Below are positions 13,861 to 13,871 of a stretch of 13,871 nt of DNA, one piece after another (within the stretch, counting starts at the first letter, position 1; each line of letters begins with the position of its first letter). Origin of the DNA: Coprococcus_A sp051877705 (lineage in GTDB: Bacteria; Bacillota; Clostridia; Lachnospirales; Lachnospiraceae); the NCBI GenBank assembly GCA_051877705.1, contig JBJEJD010000112.1, positions 1 through 13,871 on the forward strand, in the 5' to 3' direction. The position numbers and the translations under genes are program-made. Under the pieces are notes generated by a model, which made no database searches, was not told where the DNA came from, and saw only the letters and a program-made list of their open reading frames with translations.

Positions 13861-13871
13861 TTTTCATCCCC

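Overview
The window reads as ordinary chromosome from a low-to-moderate G+C Firmicute, most likely an anaerobic gut-type Clostridia of the Lachnospiraceae (inferred from the protein families, AT-rich intergenic DNA, strong AGGAGG ribosome binding sites and sigma-A-like promoters; no rRNA or other marker fixes the taxon). Twelve complete or nearly complete protein genes, one truncated gene at the left edge and one gene remnant are supported. No tRNA or rRNA gene, insertion sequence, CRISPR array or phage module was seen.

Positions 1-8027 are all leftward. In order of transcription: a membrane-anchored SurA/PrsA-like protein (8027-7197) coupled by a TAATG overlap to sfsA; an SPFH protein with three zinc ribbons (6355-5156, own promoter); pcrA helicase (5117-2856); a small single-span membrane protein with a very acidic tail (2777-2484), ended by a clear terminator; an rRNA uracil-C5 methyltransferase of the RlmD/RlmCD type (2355-961); an XRE-cupin regulator (873-307) with its own terminator; and the first 29 codons of an unidentified gene behind a perfect consensus promoter. 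This is mostly nucleic-acid and protein housekeeping.

Positions 8028-9830 hold the only rightward unit: an ABC ATPase (8187-8945) and its permease (8938-9756), of the nitrate/sulfonate/taurine/thiamine-precursor type, overlapping by 8 bases and with no substrate-binding protein in the window. It is divergent from the SurA-like/sfsA unit and ends at a long intergenic hairpin facing the next, convergent gene.

Positions 9832-13871 are leftward again: a GH30 glycosidase at the right edge (13860-12517) with a strong terminator, an AEC-family carrier (12211-11279) with a near-consensus promoter, an XRE regulator with two membrane spans (11079-10585), a remnant of a nitrilase-type carbon-nitrogen hydrolase (about 10561-10412), and a small P-loop kinase-like gene (10389-9832). 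These look like separate accessory genes rather than one pathway.

The stretches lacking genes are: 89-306 (promoter, palindrome, terminator); 10390-10584 (hydrolase remnant); 11080-11278 (only a weak promoter and an inverted repeat); and 12212-12516 (AEC promoter and GH30 terminator; nothing else recognised in 12321-12392 or 12447-12516). I did not find a convincing new multi-gene system. The best leads are the hydrolase remnant, the orphan ABC pair, the SPFH-zinc-ribbon protein and the acidic-tail membrane protein.
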